Both the position numbers and the translations under genes were made by a program. A DNA stretch of 64,000 nucleotides from Monilinia fructicola (taxonomy: Eukaryota > Ascomycota > Leotiomycetes > Helotiales > Sclerotiniaceae), in the NCBI GenBank assembly GCA_008692225.1, contig VICG01000001.1, forward strand, positions 2,034,501 to 2,098,500. Reading direction: 5' to 3'. The notes below the pieces were generated by a model. That model did no database searches. It was not told the DNA's origin and saw only the letters and a program-made list of their open reading frames with translations. Below, in pieces: positions 19,673 through 31,879 of the stretch; positions within the stretch are counted from its first letter, which is position 1; every line of letters begins with the position of its first letter.

Positions 19673-22259
19673 GATATTGAAAGAAAGACTGATTGATTGA
19701 TTTTCCATGTGCCCTTGAAGGAACGGGACAGAGCGAGCCGAATTCGATTTCAGCCTGGCCCGTACTGCTGTCAATCTACAAGAAGGTTCGCGGGCTGTCT
19801 TGCCGGTTATCTACAGTACCATGCGTCCATTCGGAAGTATTGTTGATACCATCCGAGACCCTGCAGGCCCACAGATCTAACCAGCTACTTTGATCTGTCA
19901 CCCGCCCACGTGCCGTCCTGCAACCTCTTCTTGCCCCTCGTCAGAATGTGTCAAAATTCTTGGACATTCATTGTGGACATCGGGGCCGATATATTGAGTT
20001 GCCCCGTTTCTATGACACCATCATCTGAAAGTGGTAGGTTTATTATTATTTTGTTTTGTTGTCTAATTGATCTAAAATTTCGCGATAATTGTTTTCTCCC
20101 CGCTGAGACATTTTCCTGGCCCTTCAGCTGGTAAGTGCACGAACTTCCACCGTGCATCTATATATGATATATCCGGGGCAAATCGATAAGAAGAGTATAA
20201 CCTGGCATGGCAAATATTGCGTAGCTGTTCGGGTTGGCCCAAAGATCAGCATAGTAATACCTCTTTGATTGTGACGATATCTACCACCGAGAATGCTTGG
20301 CTTAAGATAAATGAGAAGAACTTCAAGTCTTGCGCTTGCTCATCTCCAGCGCTGACACCCTTGTCGTTATAGTGAGATGTACAAATGATGATCTTAACCA
20401 AGGGAAACGGATGCCAACGATTTTGGATACTGCACAGATTCTGTAGCATGACAAGCATATGAAACCTGTTAGGGCCACGGTAAAGCAGTTGGGCATCGAA
20501 CTTTTGATTGTCGAGACTTTGGAGAATCTACCGCGGAACTGAGCATTATTTATCAAAACTTTGCATGATTGATGATTGGCTAGCATATCGCTTTTTCATA
20601 TCCTAGCAGACAATTTCCGCTGGCTGACCTGTGCCTCTACAGACAGCTGCCTAAGATGTAACAGTCAACATCAGTTTTAGTCAATGATTCAGATTCAAAT
20701 TCAAAGAGTAAGAAAAAGATGCCGAAAATCTCATTAGTGATCCCACAAGAAGGCTTTACTACTTTGTTACTGTTAGCCAGATGCCGTGAATCGATAGCTT
20801 CCTTGATAAGAACCTGATTGTCCGAATTGACCCAAACCAACCTTTACAGGAGTTATATACTCCTTCAAAGTTACTGGTTGACATCAACCAGAGATCTTTC
20901 TGGCCAGTCACAAACCCAAGACTGTTGATCGCCTCTTCGATAGATATCTGATGACTAGAGAAATAACATCGGGCCTAGTTGCCAACAATCAGCCTGTAAG
21001 CTATCTCAAGCTGAGAATCTTTGCAGGCAGTGATGCCATTTTTTCAAAATGTGAGTCGTTGTGTACTATATTCAACTCGTAGACGAACTATACCATACAA
21101 AAATCTCTCGCCAACAGAACAATGCGAGGTCGTTCGTGATCTTTCTTACTTGAATACTGTTCTCCATGGATATATGCGCATCAACTCGAATATTGTCATG
21201 GTGTTGAAGCGAGTCATTCCCGATACTGCGTTTACCCTTCTGAGCGGTCAATTTGGTAATGGCGGAACGTGAGTATCAACTCCGCGGTCACCAATCGCGA
21301 CCAAAATCGGAAGCCGAGAGTGCACGGCAAACTATTCAACTCAACTGGGGTTGGGGAAATTGCTCGCTGCTCTATATGATATCTTCAATATGAGTTTCCT
21401 GCCATTCCCGTTTTCCGTATTACACACATTGGCCACTTTATATCCTTTGCCGAACTCCAATTCCGAGAAAGGCTTAGCTACTTGGATCGAACCTGTTTCC
21501 CCATCGCAGATAAAAGTACCTCGATGCTTGGTTCTCATACCAATGGGATACACCCATGATAATATCCTACCAGGCACGAATTTGGACTTGAGCGGAATAA
21601 ATGCCTTTGAGCAATATTTGAAGGCATACATCAAAATTGCAAAAGAGAAGCGCGGTTCTATGACCGAAGTGGTGCTCGTTATTTTAAGTCTAGCTGCTTT
21701 GATTTAATCGTAACATGAGATTATCTTAGCTAAGTAAGTTTTTGGGCATTGATTGGTCTGATACAGTCCCTTCTCTATGATGCTAAACTTGTGCATTATC
21801 GATAATATTTTGAGTTTGAGTTGCTTTGATATGATGAAAGAGTTATGGTAGCGTTATGCTCCACAGGGCCTTTGTGAAGCAGTTCCCCAAATTCGTGTAT
21901 ACTACAATGTCTACCGATAAATGCTATACTCTATTCAAGACACAGTAAGTCTCTTTGCCCGCATAAGCCCTTCTGGTTGTCAATTGGTGCTCGAAACTTC
22001 GGTATCAATCTGAATATTCCATACTCCGTGCTTTGGATTGCCCCAAATCTTGGTTTTTGCAGTAAGCTGGGACGTGCAGGACAATAAATATACTTACACG
22101 ACTATCTGGCACTACAAGAAAAAGCTGTCTCCCCGATTTAATCGTGCAACCCACCAACTCTAGTTTGCACGTCCGATGAATGAGTTTTATCCATGTCAGG
22201 TCCTCCACTCAAATATGACCAGAAACGATACGCAAGAAAATCATCATTGCCGTGGTTGT

Positions 22260-22601
22260 TCAGAGAGTGTATAGGCAGTGGGAGCTAATGTAGATTTTTC
22301 GCTCGATAATTTTGGGATCCCGGGTTTGAAACCACAAAAGCATCAAGCTATCTTGGAGCCTTGCCGCTTCTGCAGGTATTCCTGGGCCCAGAATGTATGG
22401 AAAAGTTAATTGTTTTATGTCCTCTGTCGGCAAATACTTGAACTTTGCCAGAGCAGAGAGCACCAAAACCACACCTCTGTAACATTTTATCTGGAGCACA
22501 TTCCCAATTGACCGGATCATCTTGAATGGGGAATATCCGTATCTCACATCGAGGGCAAGGCTCACGATGATGAGATTGTTAAGAACGATAGAGCTCTTCA
22601 C
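22260..22601 (-). pseudogene. Possible relic of a fungal multi-helix membrane protein
   Basis: A 113-codon fragment. The block LALDVRYGYSPFKMI followed by a hydrophobic stretch and FPYILGPGIPAEAARLQDSLMLLWF reads like part of a fungal multi-helix membrane protein. There is no start context, no partner exons in frame and no terminus. The resemblance is from memory and weak, so treat this as a hint only. Confidence 0.25.
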
Positions 22602-23859
22602 GAGAAGACTACTTGTCTCTGAGTTATATTCTTTGCTACCAATGCCATACTTCCAGTACTTGCTAATAATCTGGTGATAAGCACACCATTCACATTGATC
22701 CCATACGTGTGGATTGGCTAATGCTGTTTTGCCTCTAAGCGAGCACCAGAGAATAAATTAAATATAAGCCTGGATCCCCTTCTATTCCTATTGCCACGGT
22801 GGAAGACATAGAGGTGAACGTCGGGTACTATCCCCCAGCCATATTGAAGAAACTGTTGCTTACACTACCGTGCAAGTATGTTCCAACCGCAACTGATATT
22901 GTACCAGACGCATTGAATTCATGGCCCAAAGTCACCCGCAACAACCCAGCATTATACCAACAGAATTTACTTAAGGACTACGACTGTTTGTGGCCGAAGT
23001 GGAGGAAGGAGGCTCGGATCATGCTCCAATGCTGAAAGATGGAAGGTCTGGGCTGGGGATGGACTTTCTACTGGCGTTAGTTTGAGAATGAAAGACAAAT
23101 TGGTTAGGATGGAGGTTGTTTTCAGACGTCTTGATTGAAGTACAGTTGGATATATAACCTGTCTTTTGGAAGAACTTTTAGGGTTCGAAACAAAATCGAA
23201 AATGAAAACGTTGTAATGCTATTTAACCAAGAAAGCTCAGATGATGGAAGAGAAATTGCCCACGCCAACTCGGCGAGCCAATTCCGCACCAAAAAAAACA
23301 CATGGAGTAGGTATCTTAGTAGTACGAGAATGAATGTTTTTCAAATCACGTCAGTAATCAGAAATGGGACTAACACGTTGTAAATTACTTTTGTTTCTCA
23401 TTCTTAGTGCACTCTAACTCTCGTAATGAAATCAATCAATCCGACCTAATCTATAGGCCGGCACACACCTAGCTAGCACAAGCTATATGCTATATGCTAT
23501 GTCGCTATGTCGCTATATCAAAACAGGACCGAAAAACAAATCTAGAATGGTAGCTTGGTTCGCCATTGATCAATCTTGACACCTAGTTCGTTGGCGGACC
23601 TCGTCTCATTTCATTCCATGTATCGTTATGGTCGTGGCATTTCCCGAGAGGTTAAACGCCAATGATGCCAGCGCCAAACTTTTCCCCTCTCAACTATAAA
23701 AGGACCCGCTCATAAAACCCGTTTTGCCACTGCACCTTCGCTGAAAGAGTCCTGTGTCTACCCGTAAATATCCCATACATAAAACTCCGAATAGTATAAA
23801 TGGTAGTCAAAACTCCTTGCTTTGAAATATAACATTATATAAACTTCCGTGATGCAAAC

Positions 23860-25934
23860 TTAATCTTCCGCTTCTTCATCAGTCGCCGTATCGTCGTCTT
23901 CAGGGGTGTTCTCATCATCATCCTCCTCATCTCCACTACTATCATCATCGTCCTCGTCCTGGTTAAGTCCTGGTATACCTTTCCATAGCACATAATCATC
24001 CTCAATCCATTTCTTTGACACGGGCAACTGGTATGGGTCAAATGGGAAGTAAGCATCCAATTGATGCCAGCTATCATTGCTTGCACCATTACCCGAGTCT
24101 CGCAATGCTCCATTTCCTACTGCACTGGAGAATTGACTTAAACGAATGCGTTTATTAGTCTCCAGCAGAGGATATACATACATAAATCGTAGATGATGTG
24201 CGATTTTAGCGAACTCTGAAACGATCGGCGGAGAGCAGATTTTGAGGGGGTTCAGCTTGGAGTAGATAGCGCGGGAGAGAGTATCCTTGATGCCGGTTGT
24301 CCAAACGAGATCATGCCCAATGAAAGCCGCGGGGTCCTCGTCATCAAATACTTCAGAAGAGTCGATGAGATCTCGCCAGCGGAAGCAAAAGATATAAAGT
24401 AAAGCCTGCGTCATAGCATAGAAGGTTCCATATTTCTTTAGATCCGGTCCTCGGCAAGTGAGTTCGTTCTCTGTGCGGATATGGTCCAGATTGCTCCCGA
24501 TGAGCTCGAAAACGGTCCGAACCACTTGAGGTTCAACGTGTGCACCACGCGCAACAAAGCTAGCGAGATAGGCCGCTGAAGACTGCCGAAGGACAGCGGG
24601 TCTGCCGGGTTGGAATGCTAGTTGCACGCAAGTTCCGGCAAATTGATCAATAAGATGCTCCGACTTTTGTGCGAAATGAAAGAGGAGGAATTGTGTGTGT
24701 CGAGATCTATATGTAGGTAGAATAATGTTGGCGAAATGTCCTAGTAAAAGTCTCGAACATATTGGCAGCTTCGACGCTGTTTGGGTCAGTGAAATAAGGA
24801 TCGTAGATAGCAAATAAGCGGTCCAGTATTGCATCCATCTTCTCAACACTTCCTTGAATCTCCTTGGCTCGTTTTGCCTGTTCTCCGTTTGCATCATCGC
24901 TGTTGATTGATTCGGCGTCGCTGTCATCGGAATCATCTACGTCGTCGTCATCTTCTTCTTCCTGTTCAGAAGGATTCATGGCAAGAGCCTGAACAATAGC
25001 ACCTGCAACTTCATCATCCACATCATCTAAGTCTACTTGCATCTGCACATCAATCTTGACCAGTCTGTCCGTAATGAGAGCGAAAACATCGGAATTCAGT
25101 TCAGGGGCATACTCGAGAAGGCGAACAAGATTATTGATATATGTGACATGCACCCTCTTCGTTTCATCAGCGAAGGGGAACTTGGCAGAAAGAATGGGCG
25201 AGAGTGTAGCGCTGGCGGAGGGAATCAACCGTAGAAGGTACTTCAGTGCAAAGTGAATTCTAGACGAAAGTGTCTCGCGACTGACAGCTGGGCAGCCAGG
25301 AAGACGCCCACTCGATAGTCGTACTATATTTTCATTAGCAGAAGTTAGGTCATGGAGAAAGGATGTCGTACCCCCAGTGAAGTGATCAATGAGAGTCCCA
25401 AGCACCAATCCAACATACGCTCCTTGCGCACTAACCAAGTTTCCCAGAAACTGAGCATATGCTTTCACGAAGCCCTCATCTCTGCCCATCCACTCGCACT
25501 TCAAAATAGCCTTGACCAACCCGTTGCAGTCCTTATTCAATAGCGACGCATAACTAGTGAGGGCGACTAGATATGTTTTCACCTCATCATTTGCAATGGT
25601 ATCCTCTCTATCGTCACCTTTATTCTGTGCGAAGACTTCTTTAATGCTATCATACTTTTCGCTATCGCCTTTGCCGTGTGCCTCGATTGCCCGTTTAACC
25701 TCCACTCTGACGCTTTCTAGGCTTCTACCTTTTGCGACGTATTCCTCCATCACCTTTTTCCTCGACCATCGGATTGAATGATACCCTCGCGCGTTTGGGG
25801 TTTGGTATTTCGATATCGTCGTCGAGATCTGCATCTTGAGCTTTTCTTATCGTGCCTGACATTGTTGTTTTTAAAAGTGGTTTGCTGCCTGCGGCGGTAG
25901 ATGTTGAGCGATCGACAGAAGCGACCGACACCAT
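23860..25934 (-). CDS. RRN3: RNA polymerase I initiation factor RRN3, with two +1 frame disruptions
   Basis: RRN3 (TIF-IA) bridges RNA polymerase I to the core factor at the rDNA promoter; it is a HEAT-repeat protein essential in yeast. Two exons, 25934-25372 and 25323-23860, flank an in-frame 48-nt intron (25324-25371, GCTAAT branch). Recognisable stretches are SGRLPGCPAVS, LLRLIPSASATLSPIL, YINNLVRLLEYAPELNSDVFALI, MDAILDRLFAIYDPYF, LPTYRSRHTQFLLFHFAQKS, AYLASFVARGAHV and FYAMTQALLYIFCFRWRDLI. Acidic tracts precede the dimer region and form the C-terminus. As sequenced, the frame breaks twice, each time by one surplus base in an A/T run: 25755-25759 and 24746-24749. Discounting both gives a full-length protein of about 674 residues with all phases agreeing. 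A sequencing or assembly error is the simplest explanation, because the gene should be indispensable. Confidence 0.9.
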
Positions 25935-26744
25935 ATTGCAAGAATTTGCAGGGGAGAATTGAATCGCGGTGAGACCATCAATAGAATAGAAATTATCTAT
26001 GTGCTAAGAAGGATTATCGTTATGCGTCGAGGCAAGGCTACGAAATGATGGTGGTCGTTTTTGCTCGTGTGCTTTTCGCTAGGTAGATAAAGCGACTGCG
26101 AAAAATTATTTTGGACAAAGTCACATGATGATACCCCGGATTTGCCCCACTTGCCGCTATCTATCATCGACATCATAGGCTCGAACTGGTCAGTACCAAT
26201 AGATTTATTAGATAGATGTTCACAATTTATGGGTGCCGCATCTACATTACATCGTTCAAAGCTTGGAACTAATGCTATACCTAATGAAGGAGATCACTTT
26301 AGGTGCTTCAAAAGTTGGCAAGGATGCGATGGTATTATATTCATTTTCCCCTAATACACAAGCCGTAGGATGTTGTAATATTATTCTGGCATTCTGATGC
26401 GGGGCTTTTTGACCTACATCTCATGCTGTCCTTACTGCTCAATTTCATCTCTGAGCTGTTCCGAGACCGAATCCCGCCGAGGTTATCGGCCTCTTGCTCT
26501 CAAGAGCCAAGAAATCTAATAAAGCATAAAAAAAACGTCATCTTGCTTTTCGCCCATTCTTCATGTACAAGGTATGCGATCTGGATATCTCAAAAGTGGC
26601 ACATTTAGCACCCGCCCAATCCCCCCTTCCCAACACCTTTGCCTATACTTGATGCACTCTCAAAATGTAATTTCCAATAAATTCATTTCGTCTCGCGAAG
26701 GTCCTTGATCATTCGATATAGTCAATTTGAATCCGAAATGGAAC
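25935..26744. other. Intergenic, RRN3 promoter and HAP3 3' region
   Basis: Head-to-tail spacing between HAP3 and RRN3, both on the minus strand. No coding exon, repeat or RNA is supported. Confidence 0.5.
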
Positions 26745-27813
26745 CTAATAACCTTCTCCTCCAGTAGCACCGTTATGAGCGGCACCATAAACATAAGCAC
26801 CGCTGTCGTGTTCAGCTTCGACCTGTTGACCGGTGAGAACATTGTTGGCACCCTCTGCTCCACCCGAGAACGTTGCTGAAGTTGCATTTGCAGAAGTAGC
26901 TCCCGGAGTTGGTCCAAAACCGGAGCTACCAGGTCTATTTTGGTTGTCTCCTCGAGTCGATTGTTGCTAAAGTTTTGCATTAGTCTTGTAAATCGGGGGC
27001 CGAGTGAGCATAGATCATAGGTAGATGCTGGGGGCCTCATGTTTTGAGTGGCATAACTCACTTCTCGATACTTGGATAGATAGATCTTAAGGGCTTCGGC
27101 ATAATTTTCGAACCCCAAAGATGTCATGGCGAAGAGAATATCTTCTCCATTGACAGTCTTACGCTTCTCTTGGTGACATTTCTCAGAAGCTGCGACGGGA
27201 TAATTAGAATTGTACAGAATCTATCTTGAGTATCGGTCCGAGACATACCTTCGCTTGTAATGAATGAGATGAATTCGCTCACACATTCTTGCATGCACTC
27301 TTTGGCCTCCTTTGCAATCTTTGCATTTTCAGGCAGAGCCGTCTTCATGATACGTGCAACTGGCGCAAAGTTACGAATGTTAGCTTCTGAATGACCAAGA
27401 TCATATTTTTCTCCCTTGGAGGCGCCTCGCGTCTCCGGTGATTGAGAAGAAGTGTGGGACATGATAGGATGTATGAACACAGTGACACCACTAGATTGAA
27501 GCGTTTGTGCCCCAAGCTCTTGACTGGTCCAATTGCGAGGACATGCGCGTGTAATTGGTGTGATCGACCAAGCGATACCAGTCACAATGAACTTCAATAT
27601 AGGAAATCACACAAGCTTAATTCAAGAAGACAAATGACTGAAAAAAATCATTAACTAACCATTTGCTATAGGAAGCCATCTATCTTGTTCTTTGACCTCG
27701 AACTCATAACCTCCAGGAGCGTGTGGATCCGTATGTTCATTCATTTGTGCATCCGTGTCATCTGGCGAGACTCCTTGTTCAACGTCCGTTTCCTTTGGAG
27801 GGGAATTCGACAT
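26745..27813 (-). CDS. HAP3: CCAAT-binding factor subunit HAP3 (NF-YB, HapC)
   Basis: Histone-fold subunit of the trimeric CCAAT-binding complex, which regulates respiration, iron, redox and nitrogen genes in fungi. Four exons, 27813-27660, 27359-27249, 27189-27062 and 26966-26745, join in phase to 204 residues. The core is unmistakable: [61 protein letters not shown] and the C-terminal helix [23 protein letters not shown]. The N-terminal 45 residues are acidic. The C-terminal tail is Gly/Ala/Asn/Thr-rich, ending GATGGEGY. The first intron is 300 nt, long for this genome, and interrupts the codon for the Val after LPIAN. Its 3' half is open in the frame of exon 2 from an ATG at 27462. Read-through from exon 1 would stop at once. 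Confidence 0.96.
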
Positions 27814-28377
27814 GATGTATTTGGGTAGGTGCAGGTATCGGATAGCCGCTTCCTCAATATTCCTTGGATGCCACGTCGGCCGTATGATGTGTAGGACACG
27901 TCGTAAAGCCTTGCGATCTCGCAGTTATGCGTATCTGCGTGTTGAATTGCGTTGATCCTCGAGCAGACAGCCTTCTTTTCCCAATTTGCTTACTCTACTT
28001 AACTGGATGATGCCGAAAAAACGCGACTAGATGGGGGGTGCGCCTCCGTATGAAGCTAGGGTCTTTTGAAAAGGTATCACTCTCTGGGCTGGGCTGCAGG
28101 TATCCTATGCATAAGTCGCGTCAGAGGGTTTACAAAAAACCTCGGGGATAGGATGGTGGGTAGAATTGGGACTGTACGAAATGAATTGTAAAAAGAAGGC
28201 TTACCCACTTTAGCTCGAGTCGGAAATATTCAAATACTTGCTGCACGAATGCGCCCTTGTGTTTCTATGTTTATGAAATCTGCAAGACAGTAATGTGCAT
28301 GTAAAGTTAGAAACGTGGGGTTTAATGGATGAATGATGATGACAGAGACGGTGGATGGTGTGTGTAGGATGAGCTTT

Positions 28378-28482
28378 GAGTAGGTAGGGAGGTAGGAAGG
28401 TAGAGAGGGAGGGGAGGAGGGAGGGAGGGAGGGAGGTAGATTGGTAAGTTGGTAGATTGGTAAGTAGGTAGGTACCTAGTAG
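28378..28482. repeat. Degenerate GGTA/GGAG/TTGGTAA tandem repeats
   Basis: Purine-rich run of GTAGGGAG, GGGA and GGTAAGTTGGTAGATT units ending in GTAGGTAGGTACC. The repeat array is imperfect. Confidence 0.85.
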
Positions 28483-28498
28483 CTGTGGTATTGATCTT

Positions 28499-28552
28499 GA
28501 TAAAGTAAAGTAAAGTAAAGTAAAGTAAAATAAAATAAAACAAAATAAAATG
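28499..28552. repeat. AAAGT then AAAAT pentanucleotide repeat
   Basis: About five AAGTA units pass into AAATA/AAACA units, suggesting drift of one original pentamer array. Confidence 0.88.
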
Positions 28553-28744
28553 GGTTGGTTGGTTGGTTGTAGCTTCGTGCGGGAGCTACGATTTAGGATA
28601 CTTCCGAGGTGTTGGGGGAGGGGATTTGGCTGTACTAGCTAAGTGAATCACAACAAACAAAACAAAGCAAAGCAAAGCAACGCAAAAGCAAGGCGTGGCG
28701 GGTAAGGTTTAAGGTTTAAGGTACGGAAAGTCCAAGGTACAGTC

Positions 28745-28782
28745 AGAAAGAAAGAAAGGAAGGAAGAAAGAAAGAAAGATTC
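28745..28782. repeat. GAAA/GGAA tetranucleotide repeat
   Basis: Polypurine run of AAAG and AAGG units. Confidence 0.85.
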
Positions 28783-30989
28783 ATGGATAGGTAGGACGAA
28801 CTAGATATAGAAGTACCTAGAGTCTTAACTTATAAGATGCGATTCAATCCAATGAATTGCTAGATTTTTATCGTTTGTCTATTAGAAAGGGCACTTATGA
28901 CTACCTAAGTATGTACCTAGGTAGGTACGTACTAGTAGGTAGACAGCAAGACCATAACAAAGATGATAGTACCAATAATAATAGGTGGAATTGTTGACCT
29001 GCCTACATATCTGCTACCTACCTATGTTGCTACTAGGTACCGTCATAACCTTGGAAGTACCAAGTGTTATTGAGGAGTAGGTAGGAATATATGCAATATT
29101 TATTATACATAGATACTCAAGACGCCATATGTAGGTAGTCTCTTATTAGGAGGTAGGTCGTCAATGAGTGTAGTGCCATTGATGCAGCTGGAAGATAGGG
29201 GTTCCAATGTTCCATTGACTGAATGTTCTACATGGAGGTTGGGTATGTGTAATATCATCAAGCGGCATGTAACCTTTATATCATTTCAGGTTATGAGTAG
29301 ATAGATACCTAGGGCTATCTAATTGAACTTGCAGTAGAATAACAGCTGACTAGTCACTCCATATCCAAGTACAGAGGTACTGAATCTGATTCCGACTACA
29401 CTATCTACTTAGATACATATCTCTTACTTGTCTATCCATGTTGATCAAGTTTCACAGTCATGGAGTTGTGGTATATATGAATCATGTCAAATCTCTACTC
29501 TGAAGCAGGTCGGCTTTGCCTTTGACTCATGAATGGTGGTTGACTGATTAACATCCAGACGTCAGCTACAGACCTCCTTGGGAAATCTTCTATCAGAATC
29601 CATGCGATAAGATATCTGAATGGAGAATTTCCCCAGGTCATTGCCTATCTACCAATAGACAAATGTCTCTTCCATAAAATTTGCTATTGGTAGAACTCCA
29701 AGTGAATTGAGTCGGGAATCTAGTAATCATGGTGTACCATCATGCTCCTCGTCATCCAATAGGCCATTATCTCATATGCAACAGCATTTACGACATCCCC
29801 AGCCGACCAATACTTTTCAAAACATATGCAACCTATCAACTGCAGCTTTCATCACATGCCATCGTTGGTCAACGCGCAAAGCCTCGTCCTCTTCTCTTCC
29901 ATCCGCTTTCCCTCGTAATAAGGATCTACCTGTGCATTGATATCACCAAATAGTGTTACTTCTCATGGCTCAGGTATTACATGATATGATAATTAAGATA
30001 TGGGTAATGTTCAGTGGTAATGCGATGGCGGTGATTGTAAAGGCATCTATCTACGTAGGTCCTGACAGATCTCTGTAACTATTAATTTAGCTTCATGGTG
30101 TTTCGTTGACGTTGATGAAGAGGTATGATTGCAGTGTATACAGCAGCGGGCCACATGGAAACAATTCCACAATCAAAGTATAGCATCAGCTTTTCGGAGA
30201 GGAAAATTCGAATGTCAGGTTGCAGAGGGGAGATTGCCTGGAGATGAGTTGGAGCATATCACGAAGGTCACTGTCATTGTTGTATCGATCCTGTAGTAGA
30301 CATCATATCCGTCTCCTTGCAGATGTATCATGTTCATCATCCATTCTTAAAGTACGAGATGAACCATATCCACCCTTATTATTCGCACCCCCACAGTGGA
30401 CATCATTCTGCAGATGCAGGGTTCTGGTCAGCCTGACAATGATTGAACAGCACACCGCGCTTCTCAGGCGAACTTGGCCAAAAATGAGGGTAGCTCGGGT
30501 CCTCTCGTTCCTGACAGCCCTTTTTGATTGGGCATCAAGGACGCCAATTTGAGGCGTTCTCGTTGGGCGCCGAGACGCGAGACGCCGCGAAAATTCAGGG
30601 CTCAGGCTCAACCAGGCAGGAGCCTCACTTGACTGGTTGTTGTACAGCGCAACAACGCAATCTGAATATCCTGGGTCTAGATGTTCTCATTCATCCGCCG
30701 ATTTACAAACAATCCAATGTTACTATGACGTTGTACAGACTCTCGCGATGTAAATAAGAATGTCACAACCTTCAGGGTAACTCAGTGAGGAGAATCATTC
30801 TGACAAGTCGAGATCTTGGGCATGAATGCTTCCCCGCGTATGTCATATTTACTTCCCCGTTATGCAGAAGAATGGCTAGGCAATCTCTTGCTTCCTTATT
30901 GACCGCCTTACGAGCCAAAGTAGATTTCATCCATCTCTATTGTTAATGCAACGCCCATACTCCAAGATATCTGACAAATGCTGACACTA

Positions 30990-31583
30990 TTACTGCTGCA
31001 CGACCTGGATATTGTTCTTCTTCTGTGTAACAACAATCAGTAAAGTCCATCAAACCAAAGGAATCAAAGCTTCCGTACCTTCCATTTCTCCATCTCCGAC
31101 TGTTTACTGTTGTATTGCTTGACTAGGTCCTCCAGGACTTTCCGGAGGCCTTCCGAATTTGTCTTCAAAGCCGGCACCACATCCTTTACAGTTCGCTCAA
31201 CTAACACACCGTTGATCATTCGAAAGCACTTCCGGTCACCAGGGAGAGGCTCGAGGGTTTCGAGAACAAGTCTGTAGGTACAAGAGCCGTGAGTACGAGG
31301 CTTGCAAGCGGTGAAATGTTGAGTTCCTTAATGTGCTTTCATATATGGACCACCCGAAATCTGAAGATGATCTGATTCTGCGAGAAAGAAAGAAACAAGC
31401 CTGGAACTCACTTGTGCTCCTCTGCTTCTGTCTCTACGTCACCAATCTTCGAGGCAATTTGCTGCAAGCCATTTTTGTAATTTGTATACTGGTTTTGGAG
31501 CTCTACTTAAGAGTTAGTTGATAAGACCAATTTGTAACGGTGTATGTACCTTGCTGCTTGCGAGCCGTAATTTGTTGCGCCAT
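30990..31583 (-). CDS. GIM4: Prefoldin subunit 2
   Basis: Beta-type subunit of the hexameric prefoldin co-chaperone, which hands nascent actin and tubulin to CCT. Four exons, 31583-31550, 31502-31412, 31271-31079 and 31022-30990, join in phase to 116 residues, the usual length. The order is MAQQITARKQQ, the first coiled-coil helix (NQYTNYKNGLQQIASKIGDV), the beta hairpin LVLETLEPLPGDRKCFRMI and GVLVERTVKDVVPAL (PFDN2 signature), then the second helix (LEDLVKQYNSKQSEMEKW) and a short basic/polar tail. The first exon holds only 11 codons. It is divergent from CMC2 across 296 bases, so the two probably share a promoter. Confidence 0.95.
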
Positions 31584-31879
31584 TTCTCGAATGATGAGAT
31601 TTCAGATGTCGGGGAGAATATCGTACTTTGAGATGTCAAGAAAGCTTGAGGAGTTCAGTCGAAAAAAGGAAGTAGCTGGAAGCCAAGTATATTTATTTAT
31701 TGTCTTTGAGAATGATGAGCGCGGGGCCTACACTAAAATCGATTCTGCCACCTTTTACCGCTATTCAGAAATATGACTTGTGAAATTCCCATCACAGTCA
31801 AATATTCTCAAATTTCCACAAATTAGCGACCAAATAGAAACATCGATTTGTTATATAACAACCGAGAAACGATTTCAAG
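31584..31879. promoter_or_regulatory. Bidirectional promoter, prefoldin 2 / CMC2
   Basis: 296 bases separate the two start codons, so both promoters must overlap. An ACCAAAT word lies at about 31829. No TATA box is evident. Confidence 0.5.

Larger units (their letters stand above)
18735..23859. other. Gene-free, decayed stretch of 5.1 kb
   Basis: No intact gene can be built here. Fragmentary open frames on both strands lack matching splice sites. Some look like former protein, for example minus-strand 22260-22601, which contains a hydrophobic block with LALDVRYGYSPFKMI. Plus-strand 21351-21707 is another 118-codon fragment. A GATAT pentamer repeat lies at 19641-19672 and a GCTATAT/GTCGCTAT repeat at about 23484-23518. 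Base composition is ordinary, unlike the AT-rich island at 8.5 kb, so this looks like slow decay of old genes rather than RIP. Confidence 0.5.
27814..30989. other. Gene-poor, simple-repeat-rich 3.2 kb
   Basis: No gene is supported. The left part is the HAP3 promoter. From about 28.3 to 29.5 kb the DNA is dominated by short tandem repeats and by GTAGGTA/ACCTAGGTA words. Open frames at 29.7-30.8 kb have no splice context or recognisable protein. Confidence 0.5.

Noticed and set aside
28378..28782. Tandem repeats considered as a CRISPR-like or telomeric array.
   Set aside because: Units of 4-5 bases without spacers and not TTAGGG; ordinary microsatellites in a eukaryotic genome.
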